A stretch of DNA of 64,000 nucleotides from Pseudomonas ekonensis (GCF_019145435.1 NZ_JAHSTS010000002.1:372001-436000); one strand, 5' to 3'; shown: positions 50,055 to 60,252, counted from the first letter of the stretch. Notes: a model not told the origin generated them from the letters alone. A program made the numbers and translations.

Positions 50055-50210
50055 TCAGTGGGCGCACTTGCAGCCCTGGCTTGAACATTCCTCACCGTGC
50101 TCATGGTGCTTGGCGCAGGCCTCGCAGCAATAGTGCTTGCCGTGCCGCACGACGGGATGCTCTCCGAGCTTGCAGTTGCATTTGGGGCAATCGCAGATTT
50201 TGTCGGCCAT
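50055..50210 (-). CDS. bacterial metallothionein (51 aa)
   Basis: Translates as 51 residues with ten cysteines (6, 8, 11, 13, 28, 29, 32, 42, 47, 49) and six histidines: the 'CDCPKCNCKLG', 'HYCCEACAKHHEHGEEC' and 'GCKC' pattern of Pseudomonas metallothioneins. They bind Zn(II), Cd(II) and similar ions. AAGGAG stands before the ATG at good spacing. Confidence 0.93.
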   Translation of the reverse strand: MADKICDCPKCNCKLGEHPVVRHGKHYCCEACAKHHEHGEECSSQGCKCAH

Positions 50211-50358
50211 GGGTCAGACTCCTTTCGTGGTGGTGGTCTGGGGCTTGGAGGTCAAGCCGTACCACCAGTGTAGAAGCTGCCGCGGATATCCGGTCTTTCA
50301 CAGCAAGTGCGCACGAGACGAACCCGGTGGACGGCGCCCGTCCGGGCGCCGCATGGCT

Positions 50359-52041
50359 TCAGATGCGGAACTGCCCCACCAGCCGGCCCAGGCGCTGGCC
50401 AAGTTCGGCCAGGCTGCGCGAGGTCTGGGCGCCGAGCTGCGTCTCGTCCGCCACGCTGTCCACGGCCACGGCGATCTGGTGCACGCTGCGGTTGATCTCT
50501 TCGGCCACGGCGGTCTGCTCTTCGGCGGCGCTGGCGATCTGGGCGTTCATCGAGTTGATGGTCGCGATCAGTTCCGCCATCGCATCCAGCGATGCGCCGG
50601 CCTGATTGGCCTGGGCCGAGGTGCCGTCGCCGGCCTCGCTGGAGCGGCGCATGGCCTCGACCGCCGATTGGGTGCCGGCCTGCAATCGGTCGATCATGCC
50701 CTGGATTTCCTGGGTGCTGATCTGCGTGCGGCTGGCCAGCGCCCGCACTTCGTCCGCCACCACCGCAAAACCGCGCCCGGCCTCGCCAGCCCGCGCCGCC
50801 TCGATGGCGGCGTTGAGCGCCAGCAGGTTGGTCTGCTCGGCGATGGAGCGGATCACCCCGAGCACGCCGACGATCGACGACACGTCCTGCTGCAGGCTGT
50901 CGAGGGACACGCCGCTGTGGCGGATGTCCTCCACCAGCGCATGGATCTGCTCGATGCTGCCGGCCACGACCCGCTTGGCGGCCTGGCCTTCTTCGTCGGT
51001 CTGACGGGCGGCCACGGCGGCGTTCTGCGCGCTCTTGGCCACTTCCTGGGCGGCGGCGGACATCTCGTTGATCGCCGTGGCGACCTGATCGGTCTCGTGG
51101 CGCTGGCGCTCCATGGCCTGATCGGAGCGGTGCGCCTGGTCCGACACCTGGGTCACCAGGCCGGTGAGCTGGGACGTCATTTCGGTGATCTGCCGCACCA
51201 GGCCGTGGATCTTGTCGACGAAGCGGTTGAACGAGCCGGCCAGCTCACCGAGCTCGTCCTGGCTGGTGATGGTCAGGCGCCGGGTCAGGTCGCCCTCGCC
51301 CGCCGCGATGTCGTCGAGGTTGGCTTTCATCAGGTTCAACGGGCGCAGGATGGTGTTGGCCAGCAGCATGCCCGCCGCGGCGATCACCAGCAGCACCACC
51401 ACGGCCACGCCGACGATGCTCAGCACCACGCCCTGCATGCGCTCCTGCACCGTGGCCTCGACCGCCGCCACTTGCGCTTCGATGCCGTCCAGGTTCACCG
51501 AGGTGCCGACCGCCATGTCCCACTTGGGCAGGTATTCGGTGTAGCCGAGCTTGGGCACCAGCACTTGGGCATTGCCCGGCAGCGGCGAGCTGTATTGCAG
51601 GTAATGGCTGCCGTCCTTCGCCACCTTCACCAGGTCGCGGTTGACGTAGACGCCGTTCGGGTCGCGGTTGTCCTTGAAGCTCTTGCCTACGCCGTCGGGG
51701 TCGTTGGCCTTGAACAGGCGCACGGTCTCGGAGTCGTAGCCGAAGAAGTAGCCGTCCTTGCCGTACTTGATGCTCGACAGCAGCTTGATCGCCTGGGCCC
51801 GGGCGGCGGTGTCGCCGGGCGCGGCGGCGTCGTACAGCGGCTTGATCGTGGTCATGGCCACGGCGACGTAGCTTTGCAGCGTGGCCTTGGCGTCGCCGAG
51901 CAGGCGTTCGCGGGTCTGCTCGACTTCCTTGTGCGCCTGTTCCTGAAGGATGAACAGCACGGTCAGGCTGATCACCAGCGCAAAGAGCAACACCGGAAGG
52001 ACGGCAAGGGACAGGACTTTAGCCTTGAGGCTCAGACGCAT
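50359..52041 (-). CDS. methyl-accepting chemotaxis protein, single-Cache type
   Basis: A 560-residue chemoreceptor: membrane segment (about 9-30), periplasmic single Cache domain (about 35-180, '[19 protein letters not shown]' in outline), second segment (about 190-210), HAMP, and the signalling hairpin '[32 protein letters not shown]'. In position and layout it fits PA2652 of P. aeruginosa (CtpM, a malate receptor); ligand here is inferred only. A FliA promoter precedes it. Confidence 0.93.
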   Translation of the reverse strand: MRLSLKAKVLSLAVLPVLLFALVISLTVLFILQEQAHKEVEQTRERLLGDAKATLQSYVAVAMTTIKPLYDAAAPGDTAARAQAIKLLSSIKYGKDGYFFGYDSETVRLFKANDPDGVGKSFKDNRDPNGVYVNRDLVKVAKDGSHYLQYSSPLPGNAQVLVPKLGYTEYLPKWDMAVGTSVNLDGIEAQVAAVEATVQERMQGVVLSIVGVAVVVLLVIAAAGMLLANTILRPLNLMKANLDDIAAGEGDLTRRLTITSQDELGELAGSFNRFVDKIHGLVRQITEMTSQLTGLVTQVSDQAHRSDQAMERQRHETDQVATAINEMSAAAQEVAKSAQNAAVAARQTDEEGQAAKRVVAGSIEQIHALVEDIRHSGVSLDSLQQDVSSIVGVLGVIRSIAEQTNLLALNAAIEAARAGEAGRGFAVVADEVRALASRTQISTQEIQGMIDRLQAGTQSAVEAMRRSSEAGDGTSAQANQAGASLDAMAELIATINSMNAQIASAAEEQTAVAEEINRSVHQIAVAVDSVADETQLGAQTSRSLAELGQRLGRLVGQFRI

Positions 52042-52084
52042 GGACGGGCTCACTCTTTTGGTTTTATTGGCGTGGATAAAGGCG

Positions 52085-52111
52085 TTAACGGCCTGCCGAA
52101 CCAAAAGTTGA
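52085..52111 (-). promoter_or_regulatory. sigma-28 (FliA) promoter of the single-Cache receptor
   Basis: On the minus strand TCAACTTT-N11-GCCGTTAA, against the consensus TAAAGTTT-N11-GCCGATAA. It ends 44 bases before the receptor ATG. Confidence 0.75.
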
Positions 52112-52164
52112 GCCGGGGGCTCCCACCCGTGCCTGCGTGAGAGCCAACAAGCGACCGCTGGAGG

Positions 52165-53484
52165 TCAGAGCACCATCGCGGCCAGCCACCCGGCCGCCAG
52201 CAGCGGCAGGTTGTAGTGCAGGAAGGTCGGCACCACGGTGTCCCAGATGTGGTGGTGCTGGCCGTCGATGTTCAGGCCGGAGGTCGGGCCCAGGGTCGAG
52301 TCCGAGGCCGGCGAGCCGGTGTCGCCCAGGGCGCCGGCGGTGCCGACGATGCAGACGATCGCCATCGGGCTGAAGCCCAGCTGCACGCACAGCGGCACGA
52401 AGATCGCCGCCAGGATCGGCACCGTGGAGAACGACGAGCCGATGCCGATGGTCACCATCAGCCCCACCAGCAGCATCAGCAACGCGCCGATGGCCTGGCT
52501 GTGGTCGATCCACGCCGCCGCGCTTTCCACCAGGGTGCGCACCTCGCCCGTGGCCTTCAGCACCTCGGCAAAGCCTGAGGCCGAGATCATGATGAAGCCG
52601 ATCATCGCCATCATCTTCATGCCTTCGGTGAACAGGTCGTCGGTCTCGCGCCATTTCACGATGCCGGAGGCGGAGAAGATCAGGAAACCGGCCAGCGCCC
52701 CGATAATCATCGAGTCCAGCAGCAACTGGATCATGAACGCCGCCGCGATGGCCAAAAAGGCGATCCCCAGGGTCATCGGGTTATAGGCGACGCTGACCTG
52801 TTCCACCTGCTCGATCTTCTCCAGGTCGTAGACCCGCTTCTTGCGGTAGCTGAAGAACACCGCCAGCAGCAGGCCGAACACCATGCCCGACGCCGGAATG
52901 GCCATCGCGTGCATGACGTTGACCTGGCTGATGTCCACCCCGGCCTTGCTGACGTTGGCCAGCAGGATCTGATTGAGGAAGATGTTGCCGAACCCCACCG
53001 GAAACACCATGTACGGGGTGATCAGACCGAAGGTTATCACGCAGGCGATCAGGCGCCGGTCCAGTTGCAGCTTGGTCAGCACGTAAAGCAACGGCGGCAC
53101 CAGCAGCGGAATGAACGCGATGTGGATCGGCAGGATGTTCTGCGACGCGATCGCCACCACCCACAGCAGGCCGATCAGCAGCCACTTGACGCTGCCGCCG
53201 CCGCTGGTGTGCTGACGGTCGACCATGGCCAGGGCCTTGTCGGCCAGCGCGTGGGCCAGGCCGGACTTGGCGATGGCCACGGCGAACGCGCCCAGCAACG
53301 CGTAGGACAACGCCACCGTCGCCCCGCCGCCCAGGCCGCTGTTGAACGCCTTGAGCGTGGCGTCGATGCCCAGGCCGCCGGTCAGGCCACCGACCAGCGC
53401 ACCGACGATCAACGCGATCACCACGTGCACACGGGACAGGCTGAGGATCAGCATGACGCCGACCGCAGCAATCACTGCATTCAT
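52165..53484 (-). CDS. Na+/H+ antiporter family transporter
   Basis: A 439-residue inner-membrane protein with about 11-12 hydrophobic segments. It has the look of the Na+/H+ antiporter (YuiF-like) family, including '[23 protein letters not shown]' near the C-terminus. Specificity is unknown; it fits the PA2653 position between two chemoreceptors. Confidence 0.85.
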   Translation of the reverse strand: MNAVIAAVGVMLILSLSRVHVVIALIVGALVGGLTGGLGIDATLKAFNSGLGGGATVALSYALLGAFAVAIAKSGLAHALADKALAMVDRQHTSGGGSVKWLLIGLLWVVAIASQNILPIHIAFIPLLVPPLLYVLTKLQLDRRLIACVITFGLITPYMVFPVGFGNIFLNQILLANVSKAGVDISQVNVMHAMAIPASGMVFGLLLAVFFSYRKKRVYDLEKIEQVEQVSVAYNPMTLGIAFLAIAAAFMIQLLLDSMIIGALAGFLIFSASGIVKWRETDDLFTEGMKMMAMIGFIMISASGFAEVLKATGEVRTLVESAAAWIDHSQAIGALLMLLVGLMVTIGIGSSFSTVPILAAIFVPLCVQLGFSPMAIVCIVGTAGALGDTGSPASDSTLGPTSGLNIDGQHHHIWDTVVPTFLHYNLPLLAAGWLAAMVL

Positions 53485-53621
53485 TTCACTACCTCAAAAA
53501 CACGGCGATGGATGCGTTTCACCGCCAGACAGGATGAGTCCGCCCGGCAACGCCCGGAGGCCGCCAGCGGATTTGGATCGAGGGTCTTGTTAGAAGGGCG
53601 CGCACTGTGACGGATGCAGCG

Positions 53622-53649
53622 GCAAGCTGCAAGTGACAAGCTGCAAGCT
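53622..53649. repeat. inverted heptamer copies facing the main array
   Basis: GCAAGCT, GCAAGTG, ACAAGCT and GCAAGCT stand in tandem. They are reverse complements of the CTTGCAG units of the main array and could pair with it to form a long hairpin. Confidence 0.75.
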
Positions 53650-53663
53650 TTCGCCATTTGCAG

Positions 53664-53789
53664 CTCACCGCTCACCGCTTGCCGCTTACCGCTTACCGCT
53701 TGCCGCTTGCCGCTTACCGCTTACCGCTTACCGCTTGCAGCTTGCAGCTTGCAGCTTGCAGCTTGCAGCTTGCAGCTTGCAGCTTGCAG
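53664..53789. repeat. tandem heptamer array, 18 units
   Basis: In order: CTCACCG x2, CTTGCCG, CTTACCG x2, CTTGCCG x2, CTTACCG x3, then CTTGCAG x8. The sub-types occur in blocks, as expected from slippage and unit duplication. It ends two bases before the FliA promoter. Confidence 0.95.
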
Positions 53790-53790
53790 C

Positions 53791-53817
53791 TCAAGAATTC
53801 CCCCCCCAAGCCGTTAC
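53791..53817 (+). promoter_or_regulatory. sigma-28 (FliA) promoter of the dCache receptor
   Basis: TCAAGAAT-N11-GCCGTTAC, against TAAAGTTT-N11-GCCGATAA. The spacer contains eight C in a row. The receptor ATG is 41 bases downstream. Confidence 0.75.
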
Positions 53818-53857
53818 AGTGCAAAGTCTCAGATAAATATCGAATAAGGACGTCTCC

Positions 53858-56005
53858 ATGTCGCTCAGACAACTTTCCATCCAATGGAAAATCACCCTGC
53901 TCGCCGGGCTCTGCCTGGCCGGTATCGTGACCCTGTTGGTGGGTCTTTCGCTGTACCGCATGGAGCACAGTTCCGAGCTGGTGAAGGCGTCGAGCATGGA
54001 AATGCTCACCGAATCGGCCCAGGCGCGCATCGAATCCCAGGGCGAGGTGCAGGCGGCGTTCATCCGCCAGCAGTTCATGGACGCCTATCAGTACGGCCAC
54101 GGCTTTTCGCGCCAGGTGCTGTTCCTGCGCGAACAGGCCGAGAAGCGCTTCCTGGATGCCTTCGACCTGCGCGAGGACATGACCCGTCAGGTCAAGTCGG
54201 CCTTGCAGGCCAACCCTGAGCTGCTGGGCCTGTCGCTGGTGTTCGAGGCCAACGCGCTGGACGGCAAGGACGAACTGTTCGCCGGCCAGGCAGAACTGGG
54301 CAGCAACGACAAGGGCCGCTTCGCCCTGTACTGGTCGCAGCCGACGCCGGGCAAGGTCACGTCCATGGCCCTGCCCGAGAGCGACATGGCCGACACCAGC
54401 ACCGGCCCCAGCGGCCAGGCCGCCAACGCCTGGTTCACCTGCCCTCGCACCACGCTCAAGCCTTGCGTGATCGAGCCCTACTTCTATGTGATCGACGGCC
54501 AGAAGGTGCTGATGACCAGCATCGTGTTCCCGCTGACGGTCAACGGCAAAGTCATCGCCTCGCTGTCGGTGGACATCAACCTCAACAGCTTGCAGGCCAT
54601 CAGCCAGAACGCCAGCAAGAAGCTCTACGACGGCCAGACCGCCGTGAGCATCATCAGCCCCGCCGGCCTGCTCGCCGGCCACAGCCCCGACGCCGGCAAG
54701 CTCAGCCAGCGCCTGGACGCCGTGGACAAGGCCAGCGGCGCCGAACTGCTGGGCCTGCTGGCCTCCAGCAAGACCGTGAGCAGCCTGCACAGCAACCAGC
54801 AATTGAAAGTGCTGTCGCCGTTCCAGCCGATCCCGGGCGGTCCGTCCTGGGGCGTGCTGCTCGATGTGCCGGAAAAGGTGCTGGTCAGCCGCGCCGAAGC
54901 CCTCAAGCAGCAACTCGACGCCAGCAACCGCTCGGGCACGCTGATCGAGCTGAGCCTCGGCGCCCTCGCCGCCCTGCTCGGCCTGCTGCTGGTGTGGCTG
55001 ATGGCGCGCAGCGTGACCAAGCCGATCCTCGGCGTGGCGCACATGCTCGAAGACATCGCCAGCGGCGAAGGCGACCTGACCCGGCGCCTGGCCTACGACA
55101 AGAACGATGAGCTGGGCCAGTTGGCCGGCTGGTTCAACCGCTTCCTCGACAAGCTGCAGCCGATCATCGCCCAGGTGAAGCGCTCGGTGCAGGATGCGCG
55201 CAACACCGCCGACCAGTCCTCGGCCATCGCCACCCAGACCAGCGCCGGCATGGAGCAGCAATACCGCCAGGTGGACCAGGTCGCCACCGCGTCCCACGAG
55301 ATGAGCGCCACCGCCCAGGACGTCGCCCGCAGCGCAGCGCAAGCCGCCGAAGCGGCCAAGGACGCCGACCGCGCCACCCGTCAGGGCCTGACCGTGATCG
55401 ACCGCACCACCGCCAGCATCGACACCCTGGCCGCCGACATGAGCGCGGCGATGGTGCAGGTCGAAGGCCTGGCCGCCAACAGCGAGAAGATCGGCACCGT
55501 GCTGGAGACCATCCGCGCCATCGCCGAGCAGACCAACCTGCTGGCGCTCAACGCCGCCATCGAAGCGGCCCGCGCCGGTGAGGCCGGACGTGGCTTCGCG
55601 GTGGTCGCCGACGAAGTGCGCAACCTCGCCCGCCGCACCCAGGAGTCGGTGGAAGAGACCCGCCAGGTGATCGAGCAGTTGCAGAGCGGCACCCAGGACG
55701 TGGTCGGTTCGATGGGCAACAGCCACCGCCAGGCCCAGGGCAGCGTGGAACAGGTCGGCCAGGCCGTGACGGCGCTGCGCCAGATCGGCGACGCGGTGAC
55801 GGTGATCAGCGACATGAACCTGCAGATCGCCAGCGCGGCGGAAGAGCAAAGCGCGGTGGCCGAGGAGATCAACAACAACGTGGCCACCATCCGCGACGTG
55901 ACCGAATCGCTGTCCGGCCAGGCCAACGAATCGGCGCGGGTGAGCCAGTCGCTCAACAGCCTGGCGAACCAGCAGCAGGGCCTGATGGATCAGTTCCGCG
56001 TCTGA
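53858..56005 (+). CDS. methyl-accepting chemotaxis protein, double-Cache type (TlpQ-like)
   Basis: A 715-residue chemoreceptor: membrane segment (about 11-32), large periplasmic double Cache domain (about 35-360), second segment (about 365-387), HAMP (about 388-440) and the signalling hairpin '[32 protein letters not shown]'. Length and context match PA2654, TlpQ, which senses histamine and polyamines. The ligand here is inferred. No C-terminal CheR-tethering pentapeptide is seen. Confidence 0.92.
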   Translation: MSLRQLSIQWKITLLAGLCLAGIVTLLVGLSLYRMEHSSELVKASSMEMLTESAQARIESQGEVQAAFIRQQFMDAYQYGHGFSRQVLFLREQAEKRFLDAFDLREDMTRQVKSALQANPELLGLSLVFEANALDGKDELFAGQAELGSNDKGRFALYWSQPTPGKVTSMALPESDMADTSTGPSGQAANAWFTCPRTTLKPCVIEPYFYVIDGQKVLMTSIVFPLTVNGKVIASLSVDINLNSLQAISQNASKKLYDGQTAVSIISPAGLLAGHSPDAGKLSQRLDAVDKASGAELLGLLASSKTVSSLHSNQQLKVLSPFQPIPGGPSWGVLLDVPEKVLVSRAEALKQQLDASNRSGTLIELSLGALAALLGLLLVWLMARSVTKPILGVAHMLEDIASGEGDLTRRLAYDKNDELGQLAGWFNRFLDKLQPIIAQVKRSVQDARNTADQSSAIATQTSAGMEQQYRQVDQVATASHEMSATAQDVARSAAQAAEAAKDADRATRQGLTVIDRTTASIDTLAADMSAAMVQVEGLAANSEKIGTVLETIRAIAEQTNLLALNAAIEAARAGEAGRGFAVVADEVRNLARRTQESVEETRQVIEQLQSGTQDVVGSMGNSHRQAQGSVEQVGQAVTALRQIGDAVTVISDMNLQIASAAEEQSAVAEEINNNVATIRDVTESLSGQANESARVSQSLNSLANQQQGLMDQFRV

Positions 56006-56023
56006 CCCACCGCTGGAACAACC

Positions 56024-56112
56024 TGCAGGAGCGAGCCTGCTCGCGATAGCGGCCGGTCAGTCACCTCAAGGCTGAACATGACGCCGCCATCGCCAGCAGG
56101 CTGGCTCCTACA
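56024..56112. repeat. REPIN
   Basis: TGCAGGAGCGAGCCTGCTCG at 56024 and CCAGCAGGCTGGCTCCTACA ending at 56112 form inverted arms with a spacer of about 35 bases. The right arm has swapped CGAG for TGGC-type bases. Confidence 0.88.
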
Positions 56113-56154
56113 AAGGGCCTGGGTGGTCGCAGACGCTGTGTTCACCGTCAAAAC

Positions 56155-56182
56155 CTGTGGGAGCCGGCTTGCCAGCGATGGC
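56155..56182. repeat. single REP element
   Basis: CTGTGGGAGCCGGCTTGCCA and the following GCGATGGC match one arm of the Pseudomonas REP class. No inverted partner is close. Confidence 0.8.
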
Positions 56183-56217
56183 GTCGGTCAAGGCGCCGCC
56201 GCAGCTCCCGCCAGCCC

Positions 56218-57531
56218 TCAACGCTTGGGCAGTTCGATCACCACGCTCAACCCGCCCCACTCGCTCTCGCGCAGCGCCAGTGTCCCGCCCCAGGCCTCGA
56301 CGATGTCGCGCACGATCCCCAGCCCAAGCCCATGGCCGTCGGTCTGTTCATCCAGCCGGGTGCCGCGGCTGAACACTTGGTCGCGCTGGGCCTCGGGGAT
56401 GCCCGGGCCGTCGTCCTCGACGTTCAGCACGAAACCACCCGCGGCCTCGACCACGCTCAGGCGCACCTCGGCGTCGGCCCACTTGCAGGCGTTGTCCAGC
56501 AGGTTGCCGAGCAGTTCCAGCAAGTCTTCCCGGTCCCATGGCAGTTGCAGGCCCGCAGGCGCCGTGAAGCTCAACGCCAGGTGTTCGCCGTGGATCATGT
56601 TCAGCGTCGCCAACAGCCCCGGCAGCTCCGCGTCGCAGTCGAACAACGCCCCCGGCAGCGCATCGCCGGACAGCCGTGCGCGGTTGAGCTCGCGGTTGAG
56701 CCGCTGCTGCACCTGCGCAAGTTGCTCGGTGAGCATCTTGCGCAGCTGCGGATCCCCGTCGAGCCGTTCGCTCGACGCCAGGCTCAACAGCACCGCCAAC
56801 GGCGTCTTCAGCGCATGGCCGAGGTTGCCCAAGGCGTTGCGCGAACGCTTGAGGCTGTCTTCGGTGTGGGCCAGCAAATGGTTGATCTGCGCCACCAGCG
56901 GTTCCAGCTCGGTCGGCACTTGCTCGTCGAGCTGCGAACGCTGGCCCTGCTGCAACTGGGCGATCTGTTCCCGTGCGGTCTCCAGCGGGCGCAGGGCCCG
57001 GCGCACGGTGAGCCGTTGCAGCAACAGGATCAACAGCAGCCCGGCCAGCCCGAGCCCGAGCCCGACCTGGCGCATGCGCCGGAAGCTCTCGCGCACCGGG
57101 GTGTAGTCCTGGGCGACGCTGATGGAAATCGACTGGCCCAGGCGCCGGTAGTCCGAACGCAGCACCAGCAACTGCTGGCCGCCGGGGCCCAGTTGCAGGT
57201 TGCTGTGCAGGCCGGGGTGATCCAGCAGCGGCAGGTCCTGGTCCCACAGCGAGCGCGAGCGCCAGTGGCTGTCGGCGAAATCGATGCGAAAGTAATGCCC
57301 GGAAAACGGCCGCTGATAGGCCGGCGACAGGTGCCGCTCATCCAGCTGCAAACCCTGCGGGCCGCGCACCAGCGCCACCAGCAGGCTTTCGCTGTCGTTG
57401 CGCAGGCCGGCCTCGAGGTAACGCTGCAGGCCCACTTCGAACAGCCACAGGCTGACCTGCGCCAGCACCAGGCCGACGATCACCATCACGCTGATCAGGC
57501 CCAGGCTCAGGCGCCGCTGGATCGACCTCAC
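56218..57531 (-). CDS. carS: sensor histidine kinase, CarS/BqsS-like
   Basis: A 437-residue membrane kinase. I start at the GTG at 57531, which overlaps the regulator's stop; upstream extension is out of place. Two membrane segments (about 11-33 and 150-172) frame a periplasmic sensor; then HAMP, His in '[15 protein letters not shown]', N-box 'LLDNACKWA' and ATP lid '[18 protein letters not shown]'. Context (PepSY proteins, TlpQ-like receptor) fits PA2656, which responds to Fe(II) and calcium. The only Arg-Glu in the sensor near the membrane is 'RESFR'. Confidence 0.85.
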   Translation of the reverse strand: MRSIQRRLSLGLISVMVIVGLVLAQVSLWLFEVGLQRYLEAGLRNDSESLLVALVRGPQGLQLDERHLSPAYQRPFSGHYFRIDFADSHWRSRSLWDQDLPLLDHPGLHSNLQLGPGGQQLLVLRSDYRRLGQSISISVAQDYTPVRESFRRMRQVGLGLGLAGLLLILLLQRLTVRRALRPLETAREQIAQLQQGQRSQLDEQVPTELEPLVAQINHLLAHTEDSLKRSRNALGNLGHALKTPLAVLLSLASSERLDGDPQLRKMLTEQLAQVQQRLNRELNRARLSGDALPGALFDCDAELPGLLATLNMIHGEHLALSFTAPAGLQLPWDREDLLELLGNLLDNACKWADAEVRLSVVEAAGGFVLNVEDDGPGIPEAQRDQVFSRGTRLDEQTDGHGLGLGIVRDIVEAWGGTLALRESEWGGLSVVIELPKR

Positions 57532-58196
57532 GAAGCCTGCCCGCCGAACAGGTAACCCTGGCCGCGGCGGGTTTCGATCACGCTCTTGCCGAGCTTGCGC
57601 CGCAAGTGGTTGACGTGGACTTCCAGCACGTTGGAGTCGCGCTCGGTCTCGCCGTCGTAGAGGTGTTCGGCAAGGTGGCTCTTGGACAGGATCTGCTGCG
57701 GATGGAGCATGAAATAGCGCAGCAGGCGGAACTCGGCGGCGGTCAGCTGGATGTCGGCGCCGTCGCGGGTCACGCACTGGCGGCCTTCGTCCAGGTGCAG
57801 GCCGGCGGCCTTGAGGGTCGGCTGGTTGGCCTGGCCCTTGGAGCGGCGCAGCAGCGACTGGATCCGCAGGAACAGTTCCTCCGGGTGGAACGGTTTGGTC
57901 AGGTAATCGTCGGCCCCGGCCTTCAGGCCTTCGATGCGCTCGGCCCAGGAATCCCGGGCGGTGAGGATCAGCACCGGCACGGTCAGCCCGCCGGCCCGCC
58001 ACTGCGCCAGCACCTCCAGCCCCGGCACGCCGGGCAGGCCGAGGTCGAGGACGATCAGGTCATAGGGCTCGCTTGCGCCCTGATAGACCGCATCGCGCCC
58101 GTCCGCCAGCCAATCGACCGCATAGCCCTGGCGCTGCAGGCCGGCGAGCAGCTCATCGGCCAACGGAACGTGGTCTTCCACCAATAGCAGACGCAT
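57528..58196 (-). CDS. carR: OmpR-family response regulator, CarR/BqsR-like
   Basis: A 222-residue regulator: receiver domain with Asp51 in '[10 protein letters not shown]' and Lys near 102, then a winged helix-turn-helix (about 130-220). It overlaps its kinase by four bases. Gene order with the PepSY pair matches PA2657. Target genes probably include the two PepSY genes upstream. Confidence 0.88.
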   Translation of the reverse strand: MRLLLVEDHVPLADELLAGLQRQGYAVDWLADGRDAVYQGASEPYDLIVLDLGLPGVPGLEVLAQWRAGGLTVPVLILTARDSWAERIEGLKAGADDYLTKPFHPEELFLRIQSLLRRSKGQANQPTLKAAGLHLDEGRQCVTRDGADIQLTAAEFRLLRYFMLHPQQILSKSHLAEHLYDGETERDSNVLEVHVNHLRRKLGKSVIETRRGQGYLFGGQAS

Positions 58197-58199
58197 CGG

Positions 58200-58520
58200 T
58201 CAATCTTCCTTGTCTTTGAGCAGTTGCCCGGTGTCGGCCTTGAGGTGCAGCTCGCGGGCCACCCCTTCGACCGTCAGCAGTTCGACTTCATAAACATAGA
58301 CGTCGTGCTTCTCTTCCAGCTCGACCTCCAGCAGCTTGGCGCCGGGATAACGGTCCAGCGCCTGTTGCAGCACCTGCTCCAGCGGCAGGATCACGCCCTG
58401 CTGGCGCAGGCGCAGGGCCTCATCGGGGCCGAGGTCGCGGGCCGCCGCCAGCGAGCAGAACGCCAACAGCGCCAGGGCCAGACGGCTCCCGACGCGCGGA
58501 TACAGAAAATACGGCTTCAT
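58200..58520 (-). CDS. PepSY-domain periplasmic protein, copy 2
   Basis: A 106-residue protein with a signal peptide (about 1-30) and one PepSY domain ('VYEVELLTVEGVARELHLKADTGQLLKDKED'). It shares 'ARDLGPDEALRLR' with its upstream neighbour, a tandem duplicate. PepSY proteins in this place may modulate the kinase or bind ions; function not proven. Overlaps copy 1 by one base (TAATG). Confidence 0.85.
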   Translation of the reverse strand: MKPYFLYPRVGSRLALALLAFCSLAAARDLGPDEALRLRQQGVILPLEQVLQQALDRYPGAKLLEVELEEKHDVYVYEVELLTVEGVARELHLKADTGQLLKDKED

Positions 58521-58828
58521 TACGTGTCCTGATGGTCCTTGAGCACTTGCCCGCTGACCGCGTCCAGTTCCATGTCCCACGCCTGGCCCTGCGGATCGCG
58601 CAGTTCGATCTGGTAGAGGTACTTGCCGTACTTCTCTTCCAGCTCGGTGTCGGTGACCGTTGAACCTGGGTGTTTGGCCAGCGCTGCGGCGTTGAGCTTC
58701 TCGAAAGACTGGATAGTACCAGCGTCGCGCAGGCGCAGGGCCTCATCGGGGCCAAGGTCGCGGGCGTGGGCGAGGCTCGCGGTCAGGCCGATGATCGAGG
58801 CGATGGACAGGGCAGTCAGGGTTTTCAT
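58520..58828 (-). CDS. PepSY-domain periplasmic protein, copy 1
   Basis: A 102-residue protein: signal peptide (about 1-22, 'SLAHA') and a PepSY domain ('YLYQIELRDPQGQAWDMELDAVSGQVLKDHQD'). First gene of the PepSY-PepSY-carR-carS run; a promoter should lie in 58829-58930. It fits PA2659/PA2658. Confidence 0.87.
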   Translation of the reverse strand: MKTLTALSIASIIGLTASLAHARDLGPDEALRLRDAGTIQSFEKLNAAALAKHPGSTVTDTELEEKYGKYLYQIELRDPQGQAWDMELDAVSGQVLKDHQDT

Positions 58829-58938
58829 GGGGTGTCTCCGTATTTTTATGTGCTGCGGGGCGTCACCTTAGCGGGGTGAACTTAATTGAAACTGAATGGC
58901 CATCATTGCCCTGCCCGACACAACCTCCTGCCGGACTT

Positions 58939-59031
58939 CCTGTGGGAGCTGGCTTGCCGGCGATAGCGATTCTGCGTGCGACATCGCAGTGACTGTCCTT
59001 GCGTCCTCGCTGGCAAGCCAGCTCCCACAGG
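58939..59031. repeat. REPIN
   Basis: CCTGTGGGAGCTGGCTTGCC at 58939 and GGCAAGCCAGCTCCCACAGG ending at 59031 are exact inverted arms of 20 bases with further partial pairing. Confidence 0.92.
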
Positions 59032-59078
59032 GTCCGCAGTGGCTCTATAATCCCCGCTCGCCATCGACCGAGGCCGAC

Positions 59079-60158
59079 ATGACCGCCATCCACATCAAGT
59101 TCCCCGCCCTCACCCTCAAGGCCGGCCCCCGGGCCATGGCGCGCATCCGCGCCCGAGGCCTGAGCGCCGCCGACGTCGGCACCCTGCCCGGCGCCGCCGG
59201 CGGGCCGAAGGCGCTGGGGATCCAGGGGTTGGACCTGGCGCTGTTCGGCGAATGGCTGCCGGCGGCGCCGCGGGAGCGCTCGCTGATCGGCGCGTCGGTA
59301 GGTTCCTGGCGCTTCGCCAGCGCCTGCCTGCCGGACGCCGCCGAAGGCATCCGCCGCCTCGGCCACCTGTACACCGAGCAAAACTTCAACAAGGGCGTGA
59401 CCGTCACCGAGGTCAGCCGCAGTTCCCGGCGCATGCTCGATGACCTGCTGGACGGCCGCGACGCGCGCCTGCTCGACAACCCCCACTACCGCCTCAACAT
59501 CATGGTGGTCAAAAGCCATGGCCGGCTGGCGGACGATCACCGTGGCCGACTGGGCCTGGCGCTGGGCTCGGTGATCGCCGACAACCTGCGCGGCCGGGCA
59601 CGTCTGGCGCGGCACTTCGAACGGCTGATCATCCATGACCCGCGCCTGGCGCCCCCGGTGGACGCGCTGAACGACTTCCCCTCGCGCTTCATCGCCCTGA
59701 ACGCCGGCAACCTGCGCCAGGCGCTGCTGGCCTCGGGCTCGATCCCGATGGTGATGGAAGGCGTGCGCGACCTGCCGGGGGCCGGCGCCGGCACGTTCCG
59801 CGACGGCGGCCTGCTGGACTACCACCTCGACCTGCCCTACAGCGGCGACGGCATCGTGCTGTATCCGCACTTCACCGACCGGGTCATCCCCGGCTGGTTC
59901 GACAAGACCCTGCCCTGGCGCCGGGCGTCGACCCAGCGCCTGCAGGATGTGCTGCTGCTCGCCCCGTCGAAGGAATACCTGGCGCGCCTGCCCTACGGCA
60001 AGCTGCCGGACCGCAACGACTTCAAGCGCTTCATGGGCGATGCGCCCGCCCGGCAGAAATACTGGCGCGCGGCGATGGACGAAAGCCAACGGCTGGGCGA
60101 TGAGTTTCTCGAACTGGCCGCCAACGGTCGCCTCGCCGAACGCCTGCTGACCCTTTAG
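59079..60158 (+). CDS. patatin-like phospholipase
   Basis: A 359-residue protein with a patatin fold: oxyanion 'GAAGGPKALG' (about 37-46), nucleophile Ser in 'GASVGSW' (about 71-77) and catalytic Asp in 'DGGLLDY' (about 245). No signal peptide or membrane segment. It should hydrolyse acyl esters; the substrate is unknown. ATG at 59079; upstream frame is REP sequence. Confidence 0.87.
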   Translation: MTAIHIKFPALTLKAGPRAMARIRARGLSAADVGTLPGAAGGPKALGIQGLDLALFGEWLPAAPRERSLIGASVGSWRFASACLPDAAEGIRRLGHLYTEQNFNKGVTVTEVSRSSRRMLDDLLDGRDARLLDNPHYRLNIMVVKSHGRLADDHRGRLGLALGSVIADNLRGRARLARHFERLIIHDPRLAPPVDALNDFPSRFIALNAGNLRQALLASGSIPMVMEGVRDLPGAGAGTFRDGGLLDYHLDLPYSGDGIVLYPHFTDRVIPGWFDKTLPWRRASTQRLQDVLLLAPSKEYLARLPYGKLPDRNDFKRFMGDAPARQKYWRAAMDESQRLGDEFLELAANGRLAERLLTL

Positions 60159-60252
60159 TCAGCGTTTTGCCGCACGGCCGCAGACAAGCTGGTAAACTCG
60201 CCGCCTGCCCGAATCGCTGACGCGACGCCATCTGAACAGAGCCGACATCACC

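Larger units (their letters stand above)
53485..53857. other. divergent intergenic region filled with a heptamer array
   Basis: Between the antiporter and a chemoreceptor gene that point away from each other. It carries a heptamer array and a FliA promoter (both listed). Open frames here arise from the repeat, which has no stop codons in several frames, and are not genes. Confidence 0.7.

Noticed and set aside
53614..53847. Open frames of 60-90 codons in three frames over the heptamer array
   Set aside because: A 7-bp repeat without stop codons is open in several frames. The products are repetitive and there is no ribosome site.
58829..58938. BqsR-type TTAAG-N6-TTAAG direct repeat before the PepSY genes
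   Set aside because: Only one TTAAG and a CTAAG at the wrong spacing are present, so the reported motif is not matched.
60159..60252. preQ1 riboswitch before queD
   Set aside because: The 94 bases show no preQ1 pseudoknot pattern, and queD has a simple GTG start region.
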